A stretch of 64,000 bases of DNA from Hyphomonas sp. (GCF_017792385.1 NZ_CP051230.1:2914001-2978000); one strand, 5' to 3'. Shown: positions 1 through 9,923, counted from the stretch's first letter. A program made the numbers and translations. The notes: generated from the letters alone by a model not told the origin.

Positions 1-13
1 CCAGACAGGAAAC

Positions 14-478
14 ATGTCCCAGATTCCTCTCGTCCGCCGCTCACCCGTTCCGACCGAAGCCTGCAATCTGGCACGCGCGATCGATTTGATCGGCGACCGC
101 TGGACGCTGCTGATCCTGCGTTCGGCGCTCTACGGTGTGCGCCGATTCGACGATTTCCAGTCCGAACTGGGATGTCCGAGAACGGTCCTGTCCGGCCGGT
201 TGAAAAAGCTGGTCGATGCCGGCCTGCTCACCAGGAAGTCCTACAAGGCGCCCGGCAAGCGTGCCCGGCCGGAATATGTCCTGTCTGCGACGGGGCTGTC
301 TTTGCGGCCCATCCTGATCGGCCTGACACAATGGGGCGACGCCTGGCTGGGTCAGGGAGAGGCCCCGCCCATCAGCTTCACCAAGGCCGGATCCAAGAGC
401 GCGATCCGGGCCGCTTTTGTCGATGTCGAGGGCCGGGAAGTGCGTCCGGACCAGATCCGCGCCGTGCTGCGCGGATAG
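14..478 (+). CDS. HxlR-family winged-helix transcriptional regulator
   Basis: A 154-residue protein with an HxlR-type winged helix-turn-helix covering roughly residues 15-105. The family hallmark near the N-terminus is visible: a cysteine at about residue 17 followed by the run IDLIGDRWTLLILR. HxlR proteins are small dimeric DNA-binding regulators, often responding to redox or electrophile stress. An AGGAAAC just ahead of the ATG serves as ribosome-binding site. About 50 residues follow the HTH, longer than the shortest family members. No target can be assigned; the nearest downstream genes (tRNA-Gly, flavin reductase) lie on the same strand but more than 100 bp away. Confidence 0.9.
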   Translation: MSQIPLVRRSPVPTEACNLARAIDLIGDRWTLLILRSALYGVRRFDDFQSELGCPRTVLSGRLKKLVDAGLLTRKSYKAPGKRARPEYVLSATGLSLRPILIGLTQWGDAWLGQGEAPPISFTKAGSKSAIRAAFVDVEGREVRPDQIRAVLRG

Positions 479-607
479 GTATTCACAGGTCTCTCGCCGC
501 CGCAGAAGAAATTGTGCAGTTTCGCCGTTTTTCCGGCTTGCAAAGGCCGGGCTGATGCGCTTTATCACGCCTCTCGGCGGAGACGCCGTGAATACCCCAA
601 TAAGGAT

Positions 608-682
608 GCGGGCGTAGCTCAGGGGTAGAGCACAACCTTGCCAAGGTTGGGGTCGTGAGTTCGAATCTCATCGCCCGCTCCA
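608..682 (+). tRNA. tRNA-Gly (anticodon GCC), CCA encoded
   Basis: A complete cloverleaf can be folded by eye. The acceptor stem GCGGGCG (608-614) pairs with CGCCCGC (672-678), the discriminator is T679, and CCA is encoded at 680-682. The anticodon stem CAACC/GGTTG (633-637/645-649) encloses the loop TTGCCAA with anticodon GCC at 640-642, reading GGC/GGU glycine codons. The T-arm loop TTCGAAT is standard. No integrase lies nearby, so this tRNA does not look like an occupied attachment site. Confidence 0.97.
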
Positions 683-844
683 ATTTTCAGTGCAAAGCCA
701 GCCTCGTTTCGACGCGTCATTCCGCCATGGGATTGACCGATACTGTGCGCTCACAGACAAGACCATTGCCGCGCGCCGTGCACATTCTACTATTGGTCTG
801 CCCGGCAGGCCGATGTGGCTGACCCGGCAAGGATGAAAGAATTG

Positions 845-1378
845 ATGATGACTGACGAGACCCGACCCGCCCCCGACGCGGCGCCCCTGCGCCAGCGCTT
901 CCTGGAGGGGATGAGTCAGGTGGCTGCCACGGTGACGGTCATCACGACCAATGGTCCGCAGGGGCGCGCAGGCACAACGGCCACGGCGATGTCCTCTGTC
1001 AGTGCCGATACGCCGAATCCCACACTCCTTGTCTGCATCAACGAGATGTCCTCACTGACGCCGATCCTGCTGGGCAATGGCACTTTCTGCGTCAATGTCC
1101 TGAAAGATGACCAGGCGCTGATCGCCGATGTGTTCGCCAGCCGGATGCGTGACACGTATCCCGACAAGTTCGATTGCACCGACTGGGCTCCGGGCCGTTT
1201 CGGGCAGCCGGTCATTGCCGGCGCGCTGGTGGCCTTCGAGTGCAAGCTGGTCTCGCACAATCAGGTCGGCACGCACCATGTATGCTTCGGCGAGGTGGTG
1301 GACGCCGTGCTGGGCGACAGCGGCAATTCGCTGATCTATGCGAGCCGCGAATACCGCACGACAATCCGGCCAGACTGA
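845..1378 (+). CDS. Flavin reductase family protein (HpaC/DIM6-like)
   Basis: About 177 residues with the FMN-binding split-barrel fold of NAD(P)H:flavin reductases. Recognisable blocks are VAATVTVITT followed by GTTATAMSSVS, NGTFCVNVL, and the C-terminal GTHHVCFGEV with the conserved histidines. Family members supply reduced FMN/FAD to two-component monooxygenases or reduce flavin directly. In-frame starts exist at 815, 833, 845 and 848; 845 is preferred because AAGGA lies 11 nt upstream. The partner monooxygenase is not visible. The SDR gene that follows is on the opposite strand, ending 25 bp away, so they are not co-transcribed. Confidence 0.88.
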   Translation: MMTDETRPAPDAAPLRQRFLEGMSQVAATVTVITTNGPQGRAGTTATAMSSVSADTPNPTLLVCINEMSSLTPILLGNGTFCVNVLKDDQALIADVFASRMRDTYPDKFDCTDWAPGRFGQPVIAGALVAFECKLVSHNQVGTHHVCFGEVVDAVLGDSGNSLIYASREYRTTIRPD

Positions 1379-1403
1379 GACGCGCCGGTCGCCACCCCTC
1401 GCG

Positions 1404-2222
1404 TCAGCGCGCGGTCATGGCGCCATCCACCACATGTTCCTGACCGCTTATATAGCTGGAAGCGTCAGAGGCGAGGAACAGGACGAGTTCGGCCACTTCC
1501 TCCGGTCGGCCGGCCCGCCCCATCGGACTGGACTGGGCGGCGATCATGTCGGCGTCCATCTGATTGGCACCTGAATGTGCGGTCAGCGCTGCGATCCGGT
1601 CAGCGTCCATGGCTTCGGTCATGCGGGTGATGGATTTCTGCCAGATGGGCGTGTCGATGATTCCCGGATGGACCGAATTCACGCGAATGCCGGTGCCAAG
1701 TTGCGCGCACTCGACCGCGGCGGCCTTGGTGAACAGGCGTACGGCTCCCTTGGATGTGCAATAGGCGCTGGCGCCGGCGGCGCCCCGCAGGCCGGCAACG
1801 GACGAGATGTTGATGATGGATCCGCCCCGTCCGGACATGGCGCGCATGGCGGCCCGCGTGCCGAGAAACACGCTGTCGACATTGACCGCCATCTGCAAGC
1901 GCCAGTCTTCGAGCGAATAGTCGGCCAGGGCGCCAGCGATGGCGATGCCGGCATTGTTGACGAGAATGGATGGCGCGCCGAATGCGGCTTCTGTTTCGGC
2001 AAAGACCGTGTCCCAGGCGGCTTCATCCACCACGTCCTGATGCCGGGTCGTGATGCGCCCGCCGGCGCTGTCGACGAGACGTGCGGTCTCCGTCAGGCCG
2101 TCGGTGTCGATATCGGTCGCCATGATGGCCGCGCCCTCGCGCGCCAGCACCTGGGCACAGGCCCGTCCGATGCCGCTGCCCGCTCCGGTGATGATGGCCA
2201 CCTTGCCGTCGATCTGTCCCAT
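1404..2222 (-). CDS. Short-chain dehydrogenase/reductase (SDR)
   Basis: A classical SDR of about 272 residues. Visible motifs in order are the NAD(P)-binding TGAGSGIG (about residues 12-19), the acidic residue of MATDID that suggests NAD preference, NNAG, the catalytic Ser in INISSVAG, the YxxxK of SAYCTSK, and PG after HPGIID. The overall pattern resembles cyclohexanol or hydroxysteroid dehydrogenases, with an insertion of about 25 residues (AALTAHSGANQ region) before the C-terminal GRAGRPEEVA. The start at 2222 is preferred over 2228 because GGAGG then sits 7 nt upstream. The substrate is unknown. Confidence 0.9.
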   Translation of the reverse strand: MGQIDGKVAIITGAGSGIGRACAQVLAREGAAIMATDIDTDGLTETARLVDSAGGRITTRHQDVVDEAAWDTVFAETEAAFGAPSILVNNAGIAIAGALADYSLEDWRLQMAVNVDSVFLGTRAAMRAMSGRGGSIINISSVAGLRGAAGASAYCTSKGAVRLFTKAAAVECAQLGTGIRVNSVHPGIIDTPIWQKSITRMTEAMDADRIAALTAHSGANQMDADMIAAQSSPMGRAGRPEEVAELVLFLASDASSYISGQEHVVDGAMTAR

Positions 2223-2338
2223 AGTCATTCCTCCCTATATATGCAGCAGGTGTAGCAGCAGACCGGCTTGACCTGCCACCGGTTTTGGGGTTTACCCGCC
2301 GCCTTGATACGGGATGGTGCAGAGCCGCCGTTGAAATC

Positions 2339-2363
2339 GTGGGTGCGAATGAGCGTCACCCAC
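2339..2363 (+). promoter_or_regulatory. Hairpin in the rpsD leader
   Basis: GTGGGTG at 2339-2345 is the exact reverse complement of CACCCAC at 2357-2363, with an 11-nt loop, about 28 nt before the rpsD start. S4 is a known translational autoregulator in other bacteria, so a leader structure is reasonable. This stem is not the enteric S4 pseudoknot, and its role is inferred only. Confidence 0.35.
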
Positions 2364-2391
2364 CGGCCTGCGTCGACAATGAGGTACTACC

Positions 2392-3009
2392 ATGTCTCGT
2401 CGCCATAGTGCGAAGTACAAGATCGACCGTCGCGTCGGTGAAAACATCTGGGGCCGTCCGAAGTCCCCCGTCAACAAGCGCAATTACAAGCCGGGCCAGC
2501 ATGGCCAGAACCGTCGCGGCAAGACGTCCGACTTCGGTCTGCAGCTGATGGCCAAGCAGAAGCTGAAGGCTTATTACGGCGACATCACGGAAAAGCAGTT
2601 CCTTCGCACCTATGAAGAAGCGAACCGCATGAAGGGCAACACGTCCGAGAATCTGATCGGCCTGCTGGAATCGCGTCTCGACGCCATCGTCTATCGCGCG
2701 AAATTCGTGCCGACGATCTTTGCGGCCCGTCAGTTCGTCAATCACGGCCACGTCATGGTCAATGGCCGCCGCTGCAATATCGGGTCCGCCCGTCTGAAGC
2801 CGGGTGACGTTGTCCAGGTTCGAGAAAAGTCCCGCAACATGGCGCTGGTCCTGGAAGCTCTCGGCAGCGCCGAGCGCGACATTCCGGAATATGTGGATGT
2901 CGATCCGAAGGCGATGTCGGCCACTTATGTTCGCGTTCCGGAACTGGCTGACGTGCCGTATCCGGTCCAGATGGAACCGGCCCAGGTGGTCGAATTCTAC
3001 TCTTCCTAA
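2392..3009 (+). CDS. rpsD: 30S ribosomal protein S4
   Basis: A 205-residue S4, the usual length. It starts MSRRHSAKYKIDRR and carries NIWGRPKSPVNKRNYKPGQHG in its N-terminal part. The S4 RNA-binding domain is centred on RLDAIVYRAKF, ARQFVNHGHVMVNG and KPGDVVQVREKS (about residues 93-155). It nucleates assembly of the small-subunit body by binding the 16S 5' domain. A GAGGT ribosome-binding site lies upstream and a strong intrinsic terminator follows, so it is probably monocistronic, as in many alphaproteobacteria. Confidence 0.98.
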   Translation: MSRRHSAKYKIDRRVGENIWGRPKSPVNKRNYKPGQHGQNRRGKTSDFGLQLMAKQKLKAYYGDITEKQFLRTYEEANRMKGNTSENLIGLLESRLDAIVYRAKFVPTIFAARQFVNHGHVMVNGRRCNIGSARLKPGDVVQVREKSRNMALVLEALGSAERDIPEYVDVDPKAMSATYVRVPELADVPYPVQMEPAQVVEFYSS

Positions 3010-3035
3010 GAGTTCCGGATTTCTTGTTCTTTCCG

Positions 3036-3066
3036 AAAAGCCGCGCCAGACTGGTGCGGCTTTTTT
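3036..3066 (+). terminator. Intrinsic terminator of rpsD
   Basis: AAAAGCCGC (3036-3044) pairs with GCGGCTTTT (3056-3064). The stem is extended inward by GCCA/TGGT around a 3-nt loop and followed by a run of six T (3061-3066). It separates rpsD from the downstream polyphosphate kinase gene. Confidence 0.9.
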
Positions 3067-3085
3067 CATTGGAGATTCTGCCTGC

Positions 3086-3913
3086 ATGAACATTCCCGAG
3101 ATTGCCGATGTCCGCGACCGCCTGATGGCGCGTCCCGGTGACCCCTTTTCCCTGGCGGCCCGGCCCACGCGCGATCCCGTCCTGTTCGATGACAAGGCGG
3201 ACGCAAAGACCAGCCTGAAGAAGGATGCGGCGGTCATCAATGAGCTGAAGGACATGCTCTACGCCCACAAGAAACAATCCGTTCTGGTTGTGCTCCAGGG
3301 CATGGATACGGCTGGCAAGTCCGGTACGATCCGCAATGTGTTCGCAGACACGACGCCTCTGGGCATGGAGGTGAAGGCGTTCAAGGCCCCCAGCAAGAAT
3401 GAACTGGCCCGGGACTATCTCTGGCGCGTGCACAATGCCGTGCCGAAGAAGGGTCATGTCGGCATTTTCGACCGCTCGCACTATGAGGATGTTCTGGTGG
3501 TAAAGGTGCGCGGCTTTGCCAGCCCCGAGGATGTCGAGCGCCGCTACGACCAGATCAACGCCTTCGAGAAGCATCTGACCGAAAATGGCGTGGTCATCGT
3601 GAAATGCATGCTGAATGTCGGCTATGAGGAACAGGGGGTGCGCCTGGCCGAACGCCTCGTCGAGCCGCACAAGCTGTGGAAGTTCAATCCCGGCGATCTG
3701 GACGACCGGCGGGACTGGGACAAGTTCATGGCCGCTTACGAGACCGCCGTTGAGCGGTGTTCGACGCCGCACGCGCCCTGGTATGTCGTGCCCTCGGACA
3801 GCCGCACCCGCCGGAACGCAATGATTGCCCGGCTGGTGCGTGGTGCGCTGGAGGACATGAATCTCGACTGGCCGAATCCCGGATTCAAGCCGGAAGATTT
3901 CGACATCGGCTAG
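3086..3913 (+). CDS. ppk2: Polyphosphate kinase 2 family protein (PPK2)
   Basis: A 275-residue single-domain PPK2, a P-loop kinase that uses polyphosphate to phosphorylate nucleotides or the reverse. The Walker A is GMDTAGKSGTIR (about residues 72-83). The lid/Walker B area has IFDRSHYEDVLV, and the C-terminal substrate region has WKFNPGDLDDR and APWYVVPSD. An open frame extends upstream into rpsD, but the ATG at 3086 has GGAGA 10 nt before it and follows the rpsD terminator, so the longer frame is not used. Nucleotide preference cannot be told from sequence alone. A Ppx/GppA phosphatase at about 44.3 kb is the candidate opposing polyphosphate enzyme. Confidence 0.94.
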   Translation: MNIPEIADVRDRLMARPGDPFSLAARPTRDPVLFDDKADAKTSLKKDAAVINELKDMLYAHKKQSVLVVLQGMDTAGKSGTIRNVFADTTPLGMEVKAFKAPSKNELARDYLWRVHNAVPKKGHVGIFDRSHYEDVLVVKVRGFASPEDVERRYDQINAFEKHLTENGVVIVKCMLNVGYEEQGVRLAERLVEPHKLWKFNPGDLDDRRDWDKFMAAYETAVERCSTPHAPWYVVPSDSRTRRNAMIARLVRGALEDMNLDWPNPGFKPEDFDIG

Positions 3914-3931
3914 GTCGGGGAACCGGCCCGG

Positions 3932-4582
3932 CTAGCTGCCATGGAATTGTGTGGAGCCGCCACTGATCGACTTGTTGGCCGAGCGATCGGACGGATTGCC
4001 GTAGATGTCCACGCTGCCGCCGCTCGAGGTCCGGCTGCTGGCGGATTCGCTGGCGCGGGCTGAAACGGATCCGCCACTGCTGGCCTTCGCCTTGACCGTG
4101 TCGCAGGCGAGCCCCTTGGCATTGGCGCTGCCACCGGATGACGCCTTGATGGTCAGGCTGTCGCACTCGCCGTGCACGGACACGGCTGCGCCACTGGACA
4201 CGTCGATCTTCATGGCACCGGCAGCGACGCCTTCGGCCAGGAGGGAGGAGCCGGAACTCGCTTCGATCTCGGTCAGCTCCGGTGCGGTGACGGTAAACTT
4301 GACCCGGACCTTGTTGCCCCAGCCCTTGGTCGACTTGCGGGACAGATAAAGACGATCGCCATCAAGGCGGACTTTCACATCGTCGGGCCCACCGCGATCA
4401 AAGTCGGCAGTGATCGAATATTCCGGCGCGCGGATGAACTTGACTTCCACACCGGCGGCCACGTCCAGTTCGTCGAAGCCGGACAGCTGGTAGACCTGCG
4501 TCGTGTCTGCGGAGGCCGTGAACAGGGTGGCGGACAGCGCCAATGCGGCGAGGCTTGTTGCAAGGATGACGGGCTTTGTCAT
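3932..4582 (-). CDS. Secreted DUF2807 (putative auto-transporter adhesin head GIN domain) protein
   Basis: A 216-residue protein with an N-terminal Sec signal (hydrophobic stretch about residues 6-22, cleavage probably after ASA). The mature part opens with QVYQLSGFDELDVAAGVEV, the standard entry of DUF2807. The second half is a ladder of short Ser/Gly repeats (ASSGS, VSSGAAV, ASSGGSA, ASSGGSV, TSSGGSV) spaced about 19-20 residues apart, typical of a right-handed beta-helix. It lies 20 bp downstream of, and on the same strand as, a longer paralogue, so the two are probably one operon. The family is linked to cell envelopes, but no function is established. Confidence 0.85.
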   Translation of the reverse strand: MTKPVILATSLAALALSATLFTASADTTQVYQLSGFDELDVAAGVEVKFIRAPEYSITADFDRGGPDDVKVRLDGDRLYLSRKSTKGWGNKVRVKFTVTAPELTEIEASSGSSLLAEGVAAGAMKIDVSSGAAVSVHGECDSLTIKASSGGSANAKGLACDTVKAKASSGGSVSARASESASSRTSSGGSVDIYGNPSDRSANKSISGGSTQFHGS

Positions 4583-4602
4583 GGTCGGGCTCCTTCGGGG
4601 GA

Positions 4603-5526
4603 TCAGGATTTGATGGAAATGTCGCCGCCGCTGGATTCGCGGACGTCGCGATCGGCAGGGTTGCCACGAATGGTGATGTCACCGCCACTCGACGCCGAGG
4701 CCTTGACCGACTCGGTCACGCTCAGGGCGATGTCGGCACTGCTGGACGCCTTGATGTCGGCGCTGTTGCAGGTCAGGTCACGGCCCTCGATATCGGCGGA
4801 GGAGGAGGCGAACAGTTTGATGCGCTCGCAGGTGCCGCTGAGCTCGAGATCGGCGCTGGAGGAGGCCTCCAGATAGACTTCGCCAGTCTGCTGCAGGTCC
4901 AGTTCGACATCCGCGCTGGAGGAGGCGCTGATGCGGACCTGATCAGCTGAGATGGCGCGCGCCTTCACATCAGAACTCGACGCGGCATCAATGGTCAGGC
5001 GGGTGGCTTCCAGATTTTCCGCGTCGATGTCGGCCGATGAGGAGGCGTCGATGTCGACACGGCCCGCACGTCCGGAGACGGACAGGTCCGCGCTGGACGA
5101 GGCCGCGAGGTCGAGGTTGTCGGACGCGAGACCCGAGGCCGTGACCATGGCGGAACGGGATACATCAATGGCAGCGAGAGACGGTGCCGTGATGCGGACA
5201 GTGTAGGAGGGCACGCGCTTGCCATTGACCTTGGCACGCAGGATGCCCTTGTCGAAATCGGTCGAGAGGTTGGACCGCCAGCCGCGGCCAGCGCTCTTGC
5301 GATCGATCCAAAGCGTATCGTCACGGGTCTCGATCTGGATGTCGGAAAAGTCGCCTTCGGCCTGGTCGACGGTCACGCGGGTGTCGGATCCAGTTTCGAA
5401 AACGACCATGATGGCCTCGCTCACATCCAGTCTGGTGAAGGTATCGGCTGGATAATCCCGGGTTTCCGCCAAGGCTGGCAGAGCGGCGAGGGACAGGGCG
5501 GAAAGGGATATCAGTGCGCGGTGCAT
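4603..5526 (-). CDS. Secreted DUF2807 protein with Ser-ladder repeats
   Basis: A 307-residue paralogue of the following gene. It has a signal peptide (hydrophobic residues about 4-16, cleavage near ALA-ET). The core has FTRLDVSEAIMVVFETG, then at least seven turns carrying ASSSAD or close variants (ASSSADL, ASSSADI, AASSSDV, ASSSADV and so on), and ends with two SSGGDI turns that match the smaller neighbour. The turn length of about 18-22 residues points to a beta-helix with a stacked Ser ladder. The start at 5526 is chosen because GGAGG lies 7 nt upstream and the signal peptide then begins MHRALISLSALSL. The role is unknown; it is probably extracellular or periplasmic. Confidence 0.85.
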   Translation of the reverse strand: MHRALISLSALSLAALPALAETRDYPADTFTRLDVSEAIMVVFETGSDTRVTVDQAEGDFSDIQIETRDDTLWIDRKSAGRGWRSNLSTDFDKGILRAKVNGKRVPSYTVRITAPSLAAIDVSRSAMVTASGLASDNLDLAASSSADLSVSGRAGRVDIDASSSADIDAENLEATRLTIDAASSSDVKARAISADQVRISASSSADVELDLQQTGEVYLEASSSADLELSGTCERIKLFASSSADIEGRDLTCNSADIKASSSADIALSVTESVKASASSGGDITIRGNPADRDVRESSGGDISIKS

Positions 5527-5624
5527 GTGAGCCTCCAAAAGCGTTAAGGCCACTATGAATTATCGAAATACGATATGTCAATCGTTGTTTTTCGATAAAA
5601 TTCAGGTGCCTGCACCGTCCGGTG

Positions 5625-6590
5625 TCAGGACTGCCTTTGACGGCGCAGCACCATGGGGGGCTGCCCATACGCCCGCAAAAAGGCCAGTCTCATCCGGTCC
5701 GGATCGCCAAATCCGGTGGCTTTGGCGATTTCCTGCAGCGATGCGGTGGAGGTTTCCACCCGGTGGCGAGCAGATTCGAGCCGCAACTTCCCGATCAGGC
5801 GGGCAGGTGATGTGCCCGTCTCGGCCTTGAACACGCGGGTGAAGTTCCGCGGGCTCATGCCGCAGCGCCGGGCCAGGGCGTCCACGCCAAGGTCTTCATC
5901 CAAATGGGTTTGGACCCAGGTGAGGAGAGTGTCGAACCTGCCCGAGGCGAGTCTGACTTCCTGCATCACGGAGAATTGGCTCTGCCCGCCATGGCGCCTC
6001 TGGTGGACAACCAGTTCGCGGGCTGCCGCCCCGGCAATGTCTTCGCCGAGATCGTCCTCGACCAGGGCCAGCGCAAGATCGATCCCCGCCGAGATGCCGG
6101 CAGAGGTCCAGAATTTGCCATCCCGCACATAGATCCGGTCGGCTTCAACCTGAACGGCGGGAAAATGCCGGGCCATGTCCGGGCAACGCCGCCAATGGGT
6201 CGTGGCCCGGCGGCCGTCCAGCAACCCCGCGGCAGCGAGCAGGATCGCGCCGGAACACACCGAAGTCGTGCGCCGCGTGCGATCTGACAGGGCACGGATG
6301 TCTGCGAGCAGGGTTTCATCGTGCATGGCGGCGCGCGTGCCCTCGCCGCCGGACACGATCAGCGTGTCCAAGGCCAGCCTGTTCGGGATGGGCGCTGTCT
6401 GGACGAGAATGCCGCAGGAGGCGCGCACTTGCCCGCCCTCCCGTGAGTAGACTGTCAGGGCATAGGGCGGTGGGGCGATGCCGCGCATCGGCATTTCGAA
6501 CACGGTCGACGGGCCGGCCATGTCCAGCAGCTGGAAATCCTCGAACACCAGCAGGCCAATCTCGCGGGAGGGCGGTTTGTCGGAAAACAA
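5625..6590 (-). CDS. GlxA-family transcriptional regulator (DJ-1/PfpI domain plus AraC HTH)
   Basis: 321 residues in two domains. The N-terminal DJ-1/PfpI-like domain (about 10-180) has the nucleophile-elbow-like TTSVCSGAILLAAAGLLDG. The C-terminal AraC/XylS double HTH (about 220-318) has VDALARRCGMSPRNFTRVFK and IAKATGFGDPDRMRLAF. GlxA-type proteins use the DJ-1 fold as a ligand sensor. The apparent start is TTG at 6590 with AAAGGA upstream; the next in-frame ATG would cut into the sensor domain. It is divergent from, and only 66 bp from, a stand-alone DJ-1/PfpI enzyme gene, a layout suggesting it controls that gene. Confidence 0.92.
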   Translation of the reverse strand: MFSDKPPSREIGLLVFEDFQLLDMAGPSTVFEMPMRGIAPPPYALTVYSREGGQVRASCGILVQTAPIPNRLALDTLIVSGGEGTRAAMHDETLLADIRALSDRTRRTTSVCSGAILLAAAGLLDGRRATTHWRRCPDMARHFPAVQVEADRIYVRDGKFWTSAGISAGIDLALALVEDDLGEDIAGAAARELVVHQRRHGGQSQFSVMQEVRLASGRFDTLLTWVQTHLDEDLGVDALARRCGMSPRNFTRVFKAETGTSPARLIGKLRLESARHRVETSTASLQEIAKATGFGDPDRMRLAFLRAYGQPPMVLRRQRQS

Positions 6591-6656
6591 CGGAAATCTG
6601 TCCTTTCAGCCAAATCCCTCCTAGGCAAAACTGGCAGGGCAGACAAGGAGGTCGCC

Positions 6657-7342
6657 ATGTCCAAACCGTTCAGGACCGTTTTCGCCATCTATGATGACAT
6701 GACCCATCTCGATTTTACCGGACCGCATCAGGTGCTGTGCCGGTTGCCGAATTCGGAGACAGTGGTCGCCAGCCGCGACGGAGGAGACGTGATCGCTGAG
6801 GGCAATCTCGTCATTGGGCGGACTGAGACTCTCGCGTCGATTGACCGGTGTGATCTGTTGTGTGTGCCGGGCGGCGTCACAGCAACGCAATGGGCGCTGG
6901 ATGAGGCGTTCGTCGAGGAAATTCGGCGGCTTGGAGAGCGCGCAACTTATGTGACGTCGGTGTGTACGGGATCGCTCATCCTGGGGGCGGCAGGCCTGTT
7001 GCAGGACAAGCGGGCGGCCTGTCACTGGGCCTGGCGGGACCTGCTGTCCGAATTCGGCGCGATCCTTGATGAGGAGCGTGTCGTTCGTGACGGGAATATC
7101 TTTACTGGGGGCGGCGTCACGGCCGGGATCGATTTCGCGCTGACCATGGTCGCCGAGATCGCCGGGGACGCCTACGCGAAGGCGTTGACGCTCGGCTATG
7201 AATATGCGCCGTCACCGCCCTATCCGGGCGGCCGTCCGGAACTGGCGGAGCCTGAAGTGCTAGCGGCCTATCATGCCCGTATGGAAGGGCTGATGGAGGT
7301 GCGCCGTGCCGAGGCGAAGCAAGCCGGTGCGCGAATGCGCGC

Positions 7343-7361
<19 letters not shown>
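6657..7361 (+). CDS. DJ-1/PfpI family protein (isonitrile hydratase-like)
   Basis: A 234-residue single-domain DJ-1/PfpI protein. The putative nucleophile is the Cys in VTSVCTGSLILGAAGLL, followed by ACHWAWRDLL and the GGGVTAGIDFAL block. The pattern matches isonitrile hydratase (InhA)-like members, which hydrate isonitriles to N-formamides, but the same signature occurs in members with no known activity. It has a near-perfect AAGGAGGT ribosome-binding site. It is divergent from the GlxA-type regulator and overlaps the 3' end of rimO tail-to-tail by 19 bp. Confidence 0.88.
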
Positions 7362-8698
<1,337 letters not shown>

Positions 8699-8826
8699 GG
8701 GCGGTCAGCTACAGGAAACAGGCACAGCTGCCTAGAAGGGAATGTTTCTGACGCAGGCGTGATTGGCAGTTGTTCCGAACCTCGCATAGCAGCAGCGCAG
8801 ACAAAAATATGAAGGACGTTACCGCC

Positions 8827-9222
8827 ATGCATGTCAATCTTCCGCGCGCCCTGTTTGCGCTTCGCGCCTCGATCGCCATCTTCTTTGCTGTCTGGGCAAT
8901 TGAGAAATTCGTCAAACCGGAAACGACCGCAGCCATCTGGTCCAAATTCTATCTCGTCGACGGCCTGCCGCACGAGATGTCCTATCTGATTGGGGCGATC
9001 CAGTTGCTTGTCGTGATCCTGTTCGCGCTCGGCCTGTTCAAGACCTGGACCTATGGCTTCTTGCTGACGATCCACGCGCTGGGGACCCTGTCGACCTGGC
9101 AAGTCCTGATCACCCCCTATGAGGGCGGCAATCATCTGTTTGTAGCGGCGATACCGGTTCTGGGCGCGCTCGCGGCCTTGTTCCTGATGCGCCGCGAAGA
9201 CACCTGGCTGTCACTCGGATGA
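8827..9222 (+). CDS. Small DoxX-like integral membrane protein
   Basis: About 131 residues with four predicted membrane helices (roughly 8-26, 50-69, 75-93 and 103-121) and short polar loops. The topology resembles DoxX/DoxD-like proteins, but no diagnostic residue is present, so the family call is tentative. The ATG at 8827 is chosen because AAGGA lies 10 nt upstream; 8809 is an in-frame alternative adding six residues. It stands alone, divergent from rimO. Confidence 0.7.
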   Translation: MHVNLPRALFALRASIAIFFAVWAIEKFVKPETTAAIWSKFYLVDGLPHEMSYLIGAIQLLVVILFALGLFKTWTYGFLLTIHALGTLSTWQVLITPYEGGNHLFVAAIPVLGALAALFLMRREDTWLSLG

Positions 9223-9339
9223 ACAGGCAGGGCGGTTAGCGAAGTCTTTCCGGCACCTTGCGATATTCACAGCCCGGTTTTGCCGGGTGGAAACGCTGCC
9301 GGATGTAGAGTGTATGCCGGTCGCCCAGGGGAGAGCGCG

Positions 9340-9582
9340 ATGACGGACATGATTGCAATGATAGCGGCCTGGTCGGCAGCGATGCTCGGCCTGTTTCTGG
9401 TGGCCTACACGTTGAAGAAATGGCGCCGCGCGGCGCGTGCCTGCCATCCCATGCCGTTTCGCCGCCGCAAGAGCTACATGACCGGTCTGGCCGTCAGCGC
9501 CCTGTTCGTTGCGGCCCCGGCCGTGGTGCATGCGGATGTGATCATTCAGGAAGCCGGACTTGCGGGGATCCTGTCTGCCTGA
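9340..9582 (+). CDS. Small two-helix membrane protein, unknown
   Basis: An 80-residue protein beginning MTDMIAMIAAW. There is one membrane helix at about residues 5-24, a strongly basic stretch (KKWRRAARACHPMPFRRRK), and a second hydrophobic segment ending AAPAVVHA that looks like an internal signal-anchor. The ATG at 9340 has GGGGAGAG upstream. It ends 2 bp from the convergent grxD stop. I do not recognise a family, and no function is proposed. Confidence 0.55.
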   Translation: MTDMIAMIAAWSAAMLGLFLVAYTLKKWRRAARACHPMPFRRRKSYMTGLAVSALFVAAPAVVHADVIIQEAGLAGILSA

Positions 9583-9584
9583 GA

Positions 9585-9923
9585 TCAGGCGTCTTCCAGC
9601 GCGATGCCCTTGTCTTTCATGAAGTCACGCAGTTCGCCGCTCTCGAACATCTCTTTCACGATGTCACACCCGCCGACGAACTCGCCCTTCACATAGAGCT
9701 GCGGGATGGTCGGCCAGTCGGAATAGGCCTTGATGCCTTCGCGAACATCCTGATCTTCGAGGACGTTGGTCGAGACATAATCAACGCCAAGATAATCCAG
9801 CACCTGCACCACGACCGACGAGAACCCGCATTGCGGGAAGGTCGGTGTGCCCTTCATGAAAAGCACGACGTCATTGGATTTGACGGCTTTGTCGATGGCG
9901 TCGAGCGTGGCTTGGTCGGTCAT
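9585..9923 (-). CDS. grxD: Monothiol glutaredoxin, Grx4/GrxD type
   Basis: 112 residues with the monothiol active site CGFS at residues 32-35, preceded by FMKGTPTFPQ, then WPTIPQLYVKGEFVGGCDI (the TIPQ cis-Pro and the glutathione-binding GGCD). Grx4-type proteins bind a [2Fe-2S] cluster with glutathione and pass it to Fe-S enzymes, often in complex with BolA. A bolA gene lies on the same strand about 2.1 kb upstream, with an M2 peptidase gene between them. Confidence 0.96.
   Translation of the reverse strand: MTDQATLDAIDKAVKSNDVVLFMKGTPTFPQCGFSSVVVQVLDYLGVDYVSTNVLEDQDVREGIKAYSDWPTIPQLYVKGEFVGGCDIVKEMFESGELRDFMKDKGIALEDA

Noticed and set aside
608..682. tRNA-Gly as an integration site
   Set aside because: No integrase or repeated tRNA 3' end lies near it.
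2356..3772. Overlapping minus-strand frames opposite rpsD and PPK2
   Set aside because: Shadows of two well-recognised + strand genes.
4660..5110. Short repeated DNA such as GGAGGAGGC that looks CRISPR-like at first sight
   Set aside because: The repeats are imperfect, in frame, and encode the ASSSAD turns of the DUF2807 protein. No spacers of constant length and no cas genes are present.
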